From the NCBI GenBank assembly GCA_003139695.1, contig PLJM01000011.1, forward strand, positions 62,001 through 126,000: a stretch of 64,000 nucleotides of DNA. The letters run 5' to 3'. The stretch is from Candidatus Dormiibacterota bacterium. Its GTDB lineage: Bacteria; Chloroflexota; Dormibacteria; Dormibacterales; Dormibacteraceae. The notes beneath the pieces were generated by a model. It had not been told where the DNA came from. It saw only the letters and a list, made by a program, of their open reading frames with translations, and searched no databases. Both the position numbers and the translations under genes were made by a program. Positions within the stretch are counted from its first letter, which is position 1. Every line of letters begins with the position of its first letter. Positions 28,055 through 36,715 of the stretch are shown here, one piece after another.

Positions 28055-29527
28055 TCACACTAAACCGCCTAAGCGTTCGCGCCGAACACGTCTAGCCGAA
28101 AGAGCGAAGAGGCCACACGCAGCTACGGCACTGTACGCCACTGAGGCCAATGCAACTTGAGCGAGGAGCGGGATCGGGCCAATCAACTGGGCGACTTTCA
28201 CAACGGCGAGTGCAGTTACGAGGCAGAGGATCAATACAGCCGTCGACGCGAGTAAGGGCAGAAACGTTTCTCGAGAGGCGGGCAGAAGGAGGCCGATCGG
28301 AAGAATTGCGGCATACAGCGCCGTAGTGGCGACGGCTGCGCCGAATGCCCCTAAGAAGGCGATCGAGACGATATAGGTCGGGATGCCTAGAATTGCCACC
28401 GTCACCGCAATGTAAGCAACGGCTGGACTCTGCTTGCTAACCTGCAAGGAGACCCCGCATATCACACCTGAGGCGGCATAAACCTGCCCCCAGACGAGCG
28501 CCCCCAGATACAGACTTGCATTTGGCAGGCGGTAAGTCGCGTCAACGATAGGCGTCGACAGGATGAAGACGACCGTGCAAATGAGCCCCATTCCTAGGGT
28601 TGTCGTAACCAATATTGAATCTCGTGCCAATCGAAAGCGCCGGGTGTTCTTCGACCACAGGTCGGCGAGCGCCGTTAGAGCCACTGAGTTAAGAGCAGTG
28701 GGAATGCCACCTAACAGTTCGGCGAGGCGTACCGCCGCGGTGTACACGCCGAGGGTTGATAAGTCGGTGACTCCCGCCAGAATCACAGTATCCAGCTTTA
28801 GGTAAAGCCAGACGGCGAGTGAAGAAACGCCGAGCGGGAGGCCCGTCCGAAGCGCTCCCAAAACACCTGCTTGACTCAATGTCACACGTTCTAAGTTCCT
28901 CAACTCGGGTCGGATTACAATCGCGCCAAGTAACCCGACGCCGCCGAGGTCAGCTATTGAGACCACGACGATGGAGTAGGTGACTAGAGATCCAACATCG
29001 GCGGTGAGGGCGACGGTGGCGCCAATACCCGCAAGAGCCGCCAACCGGGTCACCACCCTTACAGTCGCGAGGGCAGGGAGTCGGTTCAAGGCAGCCGCCA
29101 TTGCCTGTGCCGTGAGATTAGCCGTGACCGCCGCGCCTTGGATCGCAATGAGAAGCGCAAAAGCGGCGTGATCTGCTTCAAGCGCGACGAGCCCAACAAC
29201 CAATCCGAGGCCGAGGGCGCACCCCTTCACTAGCAGGACTCCCCACCAAGCTGCGATCCAATGGGGGCTCCGCTGCGCAAGTCGTTCCGTCAGCACCCGA
29301 TCCGCCCCGAAGTCAACGATTCCGCCAAAGAACGAGCCAAGGGCAACGAGGAGGCCGTAACGACCAAGATTGGCGGCACCAGCCAGCCGACCTACGGCGA
29401 CACTCACTGCGAACAGGCTCAGGGTTGATACCAGGTTGCCAATTCCGACGAAAGTCGCACCGGATCCCACCCGCACGGAAAACGCCACCAACCAATGCGA
29501 CCTCCAGCTGTTGATCAAATCGACCAA
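28055..29527 (-). CDS. Wzx-like polysaccharide flippase
   Basis: A 490-residue polytopic protein from TTG 29527 with about 14 membrane segments, opening with GSGATFVGIGNLVSTLSLFA and then GRLAGAANLGRYGLLVALGS, the arrangement of the polysaccharide_synt / MVF superfamily. YLKLDTVILAGVTDLSTLGVY is the usual segment after the midpoint. It should move undecaprenyl-linked repeat units to the outer face. It lies between the methyltransferases and the heptose operon, 200 bases after hddA. Confidence 0.85.
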   Translation of the reverse strand: MVDLINSWRSHWLVAFSVRVGSGATFVGIGNLVSTLSLFAVSVAVGRLAGAANLGRYGLLVALGSFFGGIVDFGADRVLTERLAQRSPHWIAAWWGVLLVKGCALGLGLVVGLVALEADHAAFALLIAIQGAAVTANLTAQAMAAALNRLPALATVRVVTRLAALAGIGATVALTADVGSLVTYSIVVVSIADLGGVGLLGAIVIRPELRNLERVTLSQAGVLGALRTGLPLGVSSLAVWLYLKLDTVILAGVTDLSTLGVYTAAVRLAELLGGIPTALNSVALTALADLWSKNTRRFRLARDSILVTTTLGMGLICTVVFILSTPIVDATYRLPNASLYLGALVWGQVYAASGVICGVSLQVSKQSPAVAYIAVTVAILGIPTYIVSIAFLGAFGAAVATTALYAAILPIGLLLPASRETFLPLLASTAVLILCLVTALAVVKVAQLIGPIPLLAQVALASVAYSAVAACGLFALSARRVRRERLGGLV

Positions 29528-29728
29528 GGGCCCTCCCCGAAGCTTCGGTCCGACGCTCCCGTCGAGCTTTCACCACCTACCTGGGGCGTATTGCGCCAGT
29601 CGCAACGCAATGCGCGGCTAATGTTCAGAGGTGACTCTTTGCCTCATAGGCCAGAGGCGGACGTACCCGGCGAGTGTGTGGGGGAAAGGCCGCACCCCGA
29701 CGAGGCGACAATGTTGGCCAGTCGCGTT

Positions 29729-30718
29729 TTAAGCATCCAGCAGCGCCTTGACGCCCTCGTGGTCGAACTTGAACGGCATTTGCCGAACTCCCTCGGCCAC
29801 CACCGCTTCACGAACGCGACGCACACTGCTCCCCTCGGCCAGCAGCATCAAGAACCCCCCGCCGCCAGCACCCATCAACTTTCCCCCCAAGGCCCCGGTC
29901 TCGCGGGCCACGTCATAGATCCGGTTGATCCGCTCATCGCTGATCTGAGGAGATCGTGCCTTCTTATTGATCCAGTGCTGGTGGAGGAGACCTCCAAAGG
30001 TGACAAGATCGCCCTCTTCGAGGGACTCCTTGATCGCCATTCCGAGCTCCTTCGTGCGGTGCAAGCTGTCCACGACTGTCGCTACCCCGCCATCGGTGTC
30101 GCGCTTTTGCTGTGAAAGGATGTGATCAGTCTTGCGTGTCTGGCCCGTGTTGAAAAGCAGCACGCATCGCTCTAGATCCTCGACCGCATAGGTCGGAACC
30201 TTCAAGGCGGTCACCGTGACGTCGCCATCGCTACTAATCTCGTAGCAGTTGAGGCCGCCCCACACCGCTACGTACTGGTCCTGTTTACCGACTGGATGGC
30301 CGGCGAGGTCGATTTCGATATGGCAAGCTTGTTCCGCAAGCTCCCACTTCGGCTGGTGGTCGCGCTTGAGTGTGTGGAGGGCCACGAGCAACGCCACTAA
30401 GTAGCTTCCTGAGCTGCCCATACCAGTCCCGGCCGGCACGTCAGCCATTGACGTAATTTCTAGGTTGCGGTCCAACTGCAGCTCTTTGAGTGAAGCTCGG
30501 ACCAGATCGTGCTGAAGGTCATCGACATGCTGCACCTCCTCCGACTGCGAGTACTTCAGCCGGATCAGGTCATCCGAGGCCGGGCGATTGACGGTCACAT
30601 ATACGTACTTATCGATGGCGGCGCCGATGAAGAAACCACCGAACCTCGAATAGTAGGAAGGCAGGTCCGTCCCGCCGCCCCCCAAGGGGAGTCGCAACGG
30701 CGCCCTAACCAGGATCAC
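29729..30718 (-). CDS. hddA: D-glycero-alpha-D-manno-heptose 7-phosphate kinase (GHMP kinase)
   Basis: A 329-residue GHMP kinase. RAPLRLPLGGGGTDLP at the N-terminus is the hallmark of heptose-7-phosphate kinases, with the phosphate loop PAGTGMGSSGS at residues 95-105 and the C-terminal KLMGAGGGGFLMLL. It makes heptose 1,7-bisphosphate for GDP-heptose synthesis. GTG start overlaps the stop of the oxidoreductase upstream (GTGA). gmhA and gmhB in the same run support heptose over fucose or other GHMP substrates. Confidence 0.88.
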   Translation of the reverse strand: MILVRAPLRLPLGGGGTDLPSYYSRFGGFFIGAAIDKYVYVTVNRPASDDLIRLKYSQSEEVQHVDDLQHDLVRASLKELQLDRNLEITSMADVPAGTGMGSSGSYLVALLVALHTLKRDHQPKWELAEQACHIEIDLAGHPVGKQDQYVAVWGGLNCYEISSDGDVTVTALKVPTYAVEDLERCVLLFNTGQTRKTDHILSQQKRDTDGGVATVVDSLHRTKELGMAIKESLEEGDLVTFGGLLHQHWINKKARSPQISDERINRIYDVARETGALGGKLMGAGGGGFLMLLAEGSSVRRVREAVVAEGVRQMPFKFDHEGVKALLDA

Positions 30719-31737
30719 CGGCTAGAGGTTAGCGATTTAGCTGTTGCCGGAGGCTTGGCCGCCATTGCGTAGATCTCATCGACCAGCTGCATTGTGGCCA
30801 ACCCGGCTTCGGCGTTAACCTCCGGGCTGCGTCCCTCTTGGATGCAAGCAATCAGGTCGCGCCAGTCCTCTTCCCAGGATGCATCTGAATTGCCGTACGT
30901 GGCCAACGTCTCGTCAGGCACCCCGCCTTCAGTCCTTCGCCGGCCGACGGTAAGGGACTCGACGCCGTAGCTTCCACCCAGACCGTCGATCCTGATATAG
31001 CCATCCCGGCCTAAGACCTCGAACGAGAACCGGTTCTTCCACATCGTCCAGCTCGTATGTAAGTTGGCGACCGCGCCGCCACGGCTGCGGAGATAAATGA
31101 ATGCGTTGTCCTCGAGCGGAGCTACCTCCCAGTGCCAGCGAGGTGTGATGGCGGCCACTACTTCGAGTTCGCCCAAAAACCAGCGTGATAGGTCGAGCAG
31201 GTGGACCCCTTGATCCAGCAGCTCACCTCCACCGGCCAGGTCTGCATCGCCACGCCACTCCTTCTCGTAACCGGGACGCCCGCCGTGGCCATAGATCGCG
31301 TGAATGAAGAAGATCGGGCCGAGATCACCCTGTGCGCAGAGCTCTCGAGCGCGGCGGATGGCGGGGTGGAAGCGAAGCGTGAAGCCGACTTTGAGCACCC
31401 GATCGACTACTCGCGCGGTGGCGGCTATGTCAGCCGCCTCGTTCGCGTTTCGGCCCATCGGTTTTTCGCATAGAACGTGCTTCCCGGCGCGTAGAGCCGC
31501 GATGGTAATCGGCGCCAGGAATTTGTTGCTCGTGCACACTGCCACGATGTCAACATTCGCATCCGTTATCGCCGCTTCCCAATGCGTCGTGTGGCGGACG
31601 CCGTGGCGGCCTGCAAGTTCCGCTGCGCGCGCCTCGTCGAGGTCCGCGATAACCTCCAGCCGTGACTGGGCCGCTGCGCAGGCAGCTCGCCGGCTGCCTA
31701 CGAGTCCTGCGCCAACCACCGCGACGCCGAGGCTCAA
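30715..31737 (-). CDS. Gfo/Idh/MocA family oxidoreductase
   Basis: I start at TTG 31737, which overlaps the stop of the SDR upstream (TTGA); this gives SLGVAVVGAGLVGSRRAAC with the Rossmann loop at the N-terminus, whereas the frame to 31842 only adds shadow sequence. GKHVLCEKPMGRNANEA carries the conserved EKP with catalytic Lys, and GGGELLDQGVHLLDLSRW the usual His. 340 residues. Probably an NAD(P)-dependent sugar dehydrogenase or reductase in nucleotide-sugar modification. Followed with overlap by hddA. Confidence 0.85.
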   Translation of the reverse strand: MSLGVAVVGAGLVGSRRAACAAAQSRLEVIADLDEARAAELAGRHGVRHTTHWEAAITDANVDIVAVCTSNKFLAPITIAALRAGKHVLCEKPMGRNANEAADIAATARVVDRVLKVGFTLRFHPAIRRARELCAQGDLGPIFFIHAIYGHGGRPGYEKEWRGDADLAGGGELLDQGVHLLDLSRWFLGELEVVAAITPRWHWEVAPLEDNAFIYLRSRGGAVANLHTSWTMWKNRFSFEVLGRDGYIRIDGLGGSYGVESLTVGRRRTEGGVPDETLATYGNSDASWEEDWRDLIACIQEGRSPEVNAEAGLATMQLVDEIYAMAAKPPATAKSLTSSR

Positions 31738-32597
31738 GGTTCCGCGCCCAACTGTCCGATCGTGTACGGGTCTAAGCGGCGGATTGTGTACCACGAAGTT
31801 CCATTGAGGCTCTGGATCCGGCTCGCGTTCCAGCTTTCCCATGGATCGTGAGGTGCGCTGATGAGCTTTCCGGTCAACCCCGCGGACCTGTCCGATGCCA
31901 AGAAGACTGCAAGCCGCGCCGGGACGTCAGGTTGGGTCGCGCCCTGTCCCGTATCACGCATCTTCTGCATTCGGTGGAAGAGTTCCCCGGCCTGCTCCTC
32001 CCCGGCCGCCAGGACTTCGTCCTGGAGGCGCGTGTCGACAGCGCCGGGCGCGATCGCATTCACCCTGACGCCGGTGCCAACGAGCTCGGCCGCAAGCGTG
32101 TCGGTGAGTCGTGCCACAGCCGCCTTTGACACGGCATAAAGACTGAAGTGGGGGAGAGGCGCGGTGGCGCCGCCACCAGAGAAATTAATGATGCTTCCGC
32201 GCCCTCTCTGAACCATTCCCGGTATTACGGCTCGACAGGCGTAGACGGTGCCCATGAGGTTCACACGAAGCCCGCGCTCCCACTCATCCAGGTCGTTCTC
32301 AACGAGCAGCCCGATCGGGCCGTACATCCCCGCGCAATTGACGAGAACGTCCGCGGGCCCGCTGGCATGGATGAAGTCATCGACCTCGTCGCGCACCGAC
32401 ACGTCCACGACATGAATCGAACAGTCGGCGCCCGCATCGCGGCAGGCAGTCGCTACCCGTTCCAGCTCGTTGCGGCTGCGCGCTCCGAGAGCGAGTCTTG
32501 CGCCCTCGGCTGCAAAACGGAGGGCTATCGCCTCTCCGATACCGCGTCCGCCGCCGGTGATGATCGCTAGCCGGCCGCTCAGAGCGCCTCTTGTCAC
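31734..32597 (-). CDS. Short-chain dehydrogenase/reductase
   Basis: A 287-residue classical SDR: cofactor loop TGGGRGIGEA, LVNCAGMYG, Ser in IINFSGGGA, and YAVSK with catalytic Tyr and Lys, then VNAIAPGAVDT. The C-terminal 45 residues (after LTGKLISAPHDPWESWN) are longer than in most SDRs and run into the oxidoreductase gene. GTG start overlaps the stop of the upstream gene by four bases. Likely reduces or oxidises a sugar intermediate; substrate unknown. Confidence 0.86.
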   Translation of the reverse strand: MTRGALSGRLAIITGGGRGIGEAIALRFAAEGARLALGARSRNELERVATACRDAGADCSIHVVDVSVRDEVDDFIHASGPADVLVNCAGMYGPIGLLVENDLDEWERGLRVNLMGTVYACRAVIPGMVQRGRGSIINFSGGGATAPLPHFSLYAVSKAAVARLTDTLAAELVGTGVRVNAIAPGAVDTRLQDEVLAAGEEQAGELFHRMQKMRDTGQGATQPDVPARLAVFLASDRSAGLTGKLISAPHDPWESWNASRIQSLNGTSWYTIRRLDPYTIGQLGAEP

Positions 32598-33874
32598 CGC
32601 CCGATCCCCTGGTATTCGAGCCCGGCTTCCACTGCCACTTTGCGGTCCAAGTAATTGCCGCTATCGAGCACGAAGGGGCGTGTCATGAGCTCGGCTACTC
32701 GGCGTGGAAGGAAACCTTCCGGCAGTGGCGCCAGCAGTATGAGTGCCCTTGCGCCCTTCAAAGCCTCACCTGGTTCCCGATGCATCGTGAAATGTGGCAG
32801 GCCTGTGGATTCGTTCAATTGAGCCAGGGGATCGTAGGCTGAAACACGGGCACCGGCCGCCGCGAGTTCTGCAATTAGCGTCAGCGACGCTGCCCGGCGC
32901 AGGGTGCTCGTCCCGGCCTTATAGGTAAGTCCAAACACGGTAATTGGAACGTCCGCCAGCTCAGACTGGACTAACCTCAGACGGCTCAGCAAATGGCCGA
33001 TTCGGCCCTGGTTGACTGCGTCGACTGCGTCGAACAGGTCAGTCGAGATTCCGTGCGTAGCTCCGAGCTTCTGCAAGGCTCGTATCTCGCGGCCTAATGT
33101 GCCTCCCGCGTAGCCGAGGCCGGCCCCGAGGAAGGCGTGCGGACCCACTCGGGTATCGAGTTTCATGATCGTGGCCACCTCGCGGACGTCGGCCCCAACC
33201 TGCTCGCACAAATCGGCCACCTCGTTAATGAAGCTAACCGAGGTTGCTAACCATGCGTTAGCAGCGTGCTTTCCCATCTCTGCCGACCTGATGTCAGTGA
33301 TGTGAATCGGCCGGTTGAGCGGTCTGTAGATTTCGGCTACGCGTGTGGCCACCTCTGGGTCGTCTGCGCCGATCACGAAACGGTCGGCATTCTTGAAGGT
33401 CTCCAAAGCTGTGCTCAGGCGAAGAAACTCCGGCACATAAGCGACCTGTATGCGGCGCCCGAGCCTCTCTGCAATCTGCTCTGAGGTGCCCACCGGAACC
33501 TGCGACGTGATGATTACCGTTAGGCCCGCGGGCGCAGCGGCGGCAGCCTTGTCGACCGCACTCCAAATTGGCTCGAGATCGGAGTCGTCATCGGCGCCGA
33601 CCGGAGTATCGATCGAAAGGAATGCGAACTCAACTCCGCGCAATCCTTCTGTATAGGACTTTGTGAAAGTGAGCCGCCCGCCTTTGATCATCTTGTCGAG
33701 CAGGACGTCCAGACCGGGCTCGTGAACGGGTGCATGTCCGGCCAGCAGGCCGCTGAGCACGGACTCGTCAGCGATTCCCACGACCTGATGACCCATTTCA
33801 GCCAAGGAGCCGCAGAGCACCGACGACTGATGCCAGCTTCCAATTACGGCGATTCGAGCCGACGGCTGGGTCAA
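32594..33874 (-). CDS. UDP-glucose/GDP-mannose dehydrogenase-like protein lacking catalytic Cys
   Basis: A 426-residue protein with the three-domain order of nucleotide-sugar dehydrogenases: YVPEFLRLSTALETF (149-160), EMGKHAANAWLATSVSFINE with Lys 202 and Asn 206, and the UDP-binding C-terminal part TVFGLTYKAGTSTLRRAA. The normal active-site loop G-G-S-C-F-x-K-D is replaced by GYAGGTLGRE (254-263), with Thr at the Cys position, Arg for Lys and Glu for Asp. The N-terminal NAD loop reads VIGSWHQSSVL instead of G-x-G-Y-V-G. It is embedded in the coupled operon, so it is likely functional but with changed chemistry. Confidence 0.83.
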   Translation of the reverse strand: MTQPSARIAVIGSWHQSSVLCGSLAEMGHQVVGIADESVLSGLLAGHAPVHEPGLDVLLDKMIKGGRLTFTKSYTEGLRGVEFAFLSIDTPVGADDDSDLEPIWSAVDKAAAAAPAGLTVIITSQVPVGTSEQIAERLGRRIQVAYVPEFLRLSTALETFKNADRFVIGADDPEVATRVAEIYRPLNRPIHITDIRSAEMGKHAANAWLATSVSFINEVADLCEQVGADVREVATIMKLDTRVGPHAFLGAGLGYAGGTLGREIRALQKLGATHGISTDLFDAVDAVNQGRIGHLLSRLRLVQSELADVPITVFGLTYKAGTSTLRRAASLTLIAELAAAGARVSAYDPLAQLNESTGLPHFTMHREPGEALKGARALILLAPLPEGFLPRRVAELMTRPFVLDSGNYLDRKVAVEAGLEYQGIGR

Positions 33875-34989
33875 GCCGAGGTCACGGACCGTATGACTCG
33901 GTGTTCGCGCATGACTCTTTCCGCCTCCGCGAGGTAATCTGCGGTGTCGCTAAAGCCGGACATCCATTCAAGGTACTCGACGACGTTCTGTTCGACCGGA
34001 ATGGTTGGTTTCCACCCCAGTCGCTCAATCCCCGAAATGTCGGAGACGGTGTGTCTGGTGTCACCCAATCGATACACGCCGGGAACTTCCGGCTCTAGGG
34101 ACGACTCGGATGCGTCGAGCATGATGCGGGCGAACTCGAGCACCGAAACGGCTCGTCCACCCCCAACGTTGTACACCCCGTGTTCTTCGACTTCGGACTC
34201 CATCGCAAGAACATTGGCGCGCGCGACGTCTGCGACGTTGACGTAATCGCGAAGTTGCAGGCCGTCCTCATAGCACACTGGTGCCAGGCCGTTGGCGATG
34301 CGTAGCGCAAATCGCCGACAGATTCCTGAGTACGCGTTGAAGAAGGAGTTGCGGCTTCCCTGGACGTACGTGTAGCGCATACAGGCGGTGGGAAGCTGGT
34401 AGCGGTTGCCGAGGCCTCGGGCGAGCAGTTCTATCGAGTACTTGGAGATCGCGTATGCGGTATGCGGCTGACAAACGCTCTCTGATATAAGCAGAGACGT
34501 CATCTCCCGGCCACAGCCCGGGCAATGAACCTCCCAATCACCTCGCTCGAGCTGACGAAGAGGCCTTTGACCGGGTGTGAAACGGCCGTGTTCCTCGCAG
34601 TTGTAAATGCCCTCGCCAGCGACCGATTGCGAGGAAGCGAAAACCATCTTGCGAATCGGTAAATGGCGCTCGACCACGATTTCGAAAATGAGCGCACTGC
34701 TCTCCGCATTCACGTGGATGAATGTTGAGAAGTCGGGAAGGTAATCCTGGTATGCGGCAAGGTGTATCACGTACTCGACGTCGTCAAGCGCTCGCTCCAT
34801 GGCCGAGCGGTCAGTGACACTCCCGACCTGCAACTCCGCCTCCCTCGGCAGATATGTAGGCGCGCCGAGGGGATGTACTCGCTCTTGGAGGTTGTCGAGA
34901 ATTCGGACCTGGTATCCGCTGGCCAGCAGGCGATCGACTGTGTGCGAACCAATGAAACCGGCCCCACCGGTCACGAGAACGCGCGCCAT
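33871..34989 (-). CDS. NAD-dependent epimerase/dehydratase with Cys/His insertion
   Basis: A 372-residue extended SDR: VTGGAGFIGSHTVD, VIHLAAYQDY, FASSQSVAGEG and YAISK (Tyr 179, Lys 183), then VQGSRNSFFNAYSG and LRDYVNVADV. Between the active-site Ser region and the Tyr there is an insertion with Cys 131, His 134, Cys 156 and Cys 159 that could bind zinc. It acts on a nucleotide sugar. It overlaps the dehydrogenase-like gene by four bases, and starts four bases after the sugar transferase stop. Confidence 0.85.
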   Translation of the reverse strand: MARVLVTGGAGFIGSHTVDRLLASGYQVRILDNLQERVHPLGAPTYLPREAELQVGSVTDRSAMERALDDVEYVIHLAAYQDYLPDFSTFIHVNAESSALIFEIVVERHLPIRKMVFASSQSVAGEGIYNCEEHGRFTPGQRPLRQLERGDWEVHCPGCGREMTSLLISESVCQPHTAYAISKYSIELLARGLGNRYQLPTACMRYTYVQGSRNSFFNAYSGICRRFALRIANGLAPVCYEDGLQLRDYVNVADVARANVLAMESEVEEHGVYNVGGGRAVSVLEFARIMLDASESSLEPEVPGVYRLGDTRHTVSDISGIERLGWKPTIPVEQNVVEYLEWMSGFSDTADYLAEAERVMREHRVIRSVTSA

Positions 34990-34993
34990 CAGG

Positions 34994-35947
34994 TCAGCGT
35001 CCCGTTCCCTTGATGATCGCCATCGGCGTGCGTAACAGGATGGCGGCGTCGCGCCACAAGGACCACGTGTCGATGTACTTCAAATCTAAGCGGGCCCAGT
35101 CTGAAAAGTCGGTGACGGTCTGCCTTCCTTCGACCTGCCAAAGGCATGTAAGGCCAGGCTTGACGCTCAACTTGCGCATCTGCCAGAGCTCAAAGTTCAT
35201 GTACTCGGAGTGAAATACTGGGCGCGGGCCGACCAGGCTCATGTCGCCGACAACAACACTCCAAAGTTGTGGTAGCTCGTCAACGCTGTACTTTCGGAGC
35301 CAGCGCCCCAAGGGTGTAATCCGGGGATCCTGAGCGATCTTGAACGCGGGCCCCCGTCTTTCATTGAGGTGGAGTAGCTGAGGCTTGATGGCGTCCGCGT
35401 CGGGAACCATCGTTCGGAACTTGAATCCAACAAACGGGCGTCCGTTTTCGCCAAGGACGCGCCAACGATAGAGCACCGGGCCTCCCGATGTGCGCCTGAC
35501 CGCCAACCCAGTTGCCGCCAGGACTGGGAGCAGGAAAATCAGAAGGGTGGCTGCAATTGCCACGTCGGTCAGCCTCTTGATCGCAAGCATCAGATGCGCA
35601 CGCTGGGGTGGCATCAAGACCCAGCTTTGACCAGTGGCGTCCTCGGTTTTGCGCCACTGTTCCCGGTCCAGGGCGGGAGGGAGGAGGGCCCCGGGGGCCG
35701 GTGAGGTTACCCTGACTCTACGCCCGGCTGACCGGCCGGCTTCGACCGCCTCGGCCAGAGTCTCCGAGTCGCCCTCGCCTCTCACGACGAGCTCTTCCAC
35801 CCACCCAGCAGCGATCAGATTGCGCATCTCTTCAGTGAGGCTGGATTGAGGCCTAAGGGGATCGGCAGCGCCCATTCCAGAGCCGTTGCCTCCTTCCAAC
35901 GAGGCGCTTGCGTGTTGCCTGCCGGGCCAGGCGACCACGTCAATCAC
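34994..35947 (-). CDS. Undecaprenyl-phosphate sugar-phosphate transferase (PF02397 type)
   Basis: A 317-residue protein from GTG 35947. The C-terminal 200 residues are the bacterial sugar transferase domain: membrane segment (LTDVAIAATLLIFLLPVLAA), GENGRPFVGFKFRTMVPDAD, the catalytic YSVDELPQLW and GDMSLVGPRP, then VKPGLTCLWQVEGR. The N-terminal 110 residues are a short soluble region instead of the usual four membrane helices, resembling part of a CoA-binding-like domain. It should start repeat-unit assembly by moving a sugar-1-phosphate onto undecaprenyl phosphate. Confidence 0.9.
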   Translation of the reverse strand: MIDVVAWPGRQHASASLEGGNGSGMGAADPLRPQSSLTEEMRNLIAAGWVEELVVRGEGDSETLAEAVEAGRSAGRRVRVTSPAPGALLPPALDREQWRKTEDATGQSWVLMPPQRAHLMLAIKRLTDVAIAATLLIFLLPVLAATGLAVRRTSGGPVLYRWRVLGENGRPFVGFKFRTMVPDADAIKPQLLHLNERRGPAFKIAQDPRITPLGRWLRKYSVDELPQLWSVVVGDMSLVGPRPVFHSEYMNFELWQMRKLSVKPGLTCLWQVEGRQTVTDFSDWARLDLKYIDTWSLWRDAAILLRTPMAIIKGTGR

Positions 35948-35953
35948 GCGCGG

Positions 35954-36700
35954 TTAGCCCTTACGCTTGCTTGGCGCGACCTGCGGGCGCTTCTTAGCGC
36001 CGTTCACTCCACTCATGGTTAGCCCTAGCGACGTCATCCGCTCTGCCGCGCTTAGACCGTCCGCGAGAAACTGCGCCACGGTAAACCGAGAGTACTTGTG
36101 ATCAATCATCTGGCGAAGGAATTTCGGGGGCACCGTAACAACGTGGGCCCCAGCCAGGGCAGCCTTCTGAACGTTCATGGTCTCCCGAATGCTCCCGACG
36201 ATGATCTTGCTGGGCAGGTTCCAGGTCTTCAACCACTGCGCGGTGTTCGTTATGACCTCGGATGGGTCCGCCCCTTCATCCGAGATACGGCCCGCGAAGA
36301 TGCTTACATAGGTCGCGCCGGCCTTCGCTGCGAGCATTGCCTGGTTGAACGACAGGCATGCCGTTGCGTTGACCTTGACTCCGGCCTGGACCAGTCTGGC
36401 AATCACGCCGAGTGTCGGGTCACCTTGGGTCGTGATGACCGGGATCTTGACGACAATATTCGGCGCCCAACTCGTAATTTCGACCGCCTGTGAGTACATC
36501 TCGTCTGGCTCATCGGTGACAACTTCAACGCTGAGCGGTTTGTCGCCGAGGAGTCGCGCGATTTCAACTGCACCCAGGCGAAGGTCGTACACGCCGTTGG
36601 CGAGCAGGATGCTCGGGTTGGTGGTGACACCGTCGATGACCCCGAAGTCGAGCCAGGTCTTGATCTCCTTGAGGTCGGCTGTGTCGGCGAAGATCTCCAT
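35954..36700 (-). CDS. Transaldolase / fructose-6-phosphate aldolase family protein
   Basis: A 248-residue TalC-type protein: MEIFADTADLKEIKTW, GVTTNPSI, the Schiff-base Lys 85 in IVVKIP, KVNATACLSFNQA, YVSIFAGRISDEGAD and SIRETMNVQKA. Family members transfer dihydroxyacetone units or cleave fructose 6-phosphate. Its place between gmhB and the sugar transferase suggests it supplies or drains sedoheptulose 7-phosphate, the entry point to heptose (inference). The C-terminal tail is basic (KKRPQVAPSKRKG). Separated from gmhB by 15 bases. Confidence 0.88.
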   Translation of the reverse strand: MEIFADTADLKEIKTWLDFGVIDGVTTNPSILLANGVYDLRLGAVEIARLLGDKPLSVEVVTDEPDEMYSQAVEITSWAPNIVVKIPVITTQGDPTLGVIARLVQAGVKVNATACLSFNQAMLAAKAGATYVSIFAGRISDEGADPSEVITNTAQWLKTWNLPSKIIVGSIRETMNVQKAALAGAHVVTVPPKFLRQMIDHKYSRFTVAQFLADGLSAAERMTSLGLTMSGVNGAKKRPQVAPSKRKG

Positions 36701-36715
36701 CTCTACTTCTCCCTG

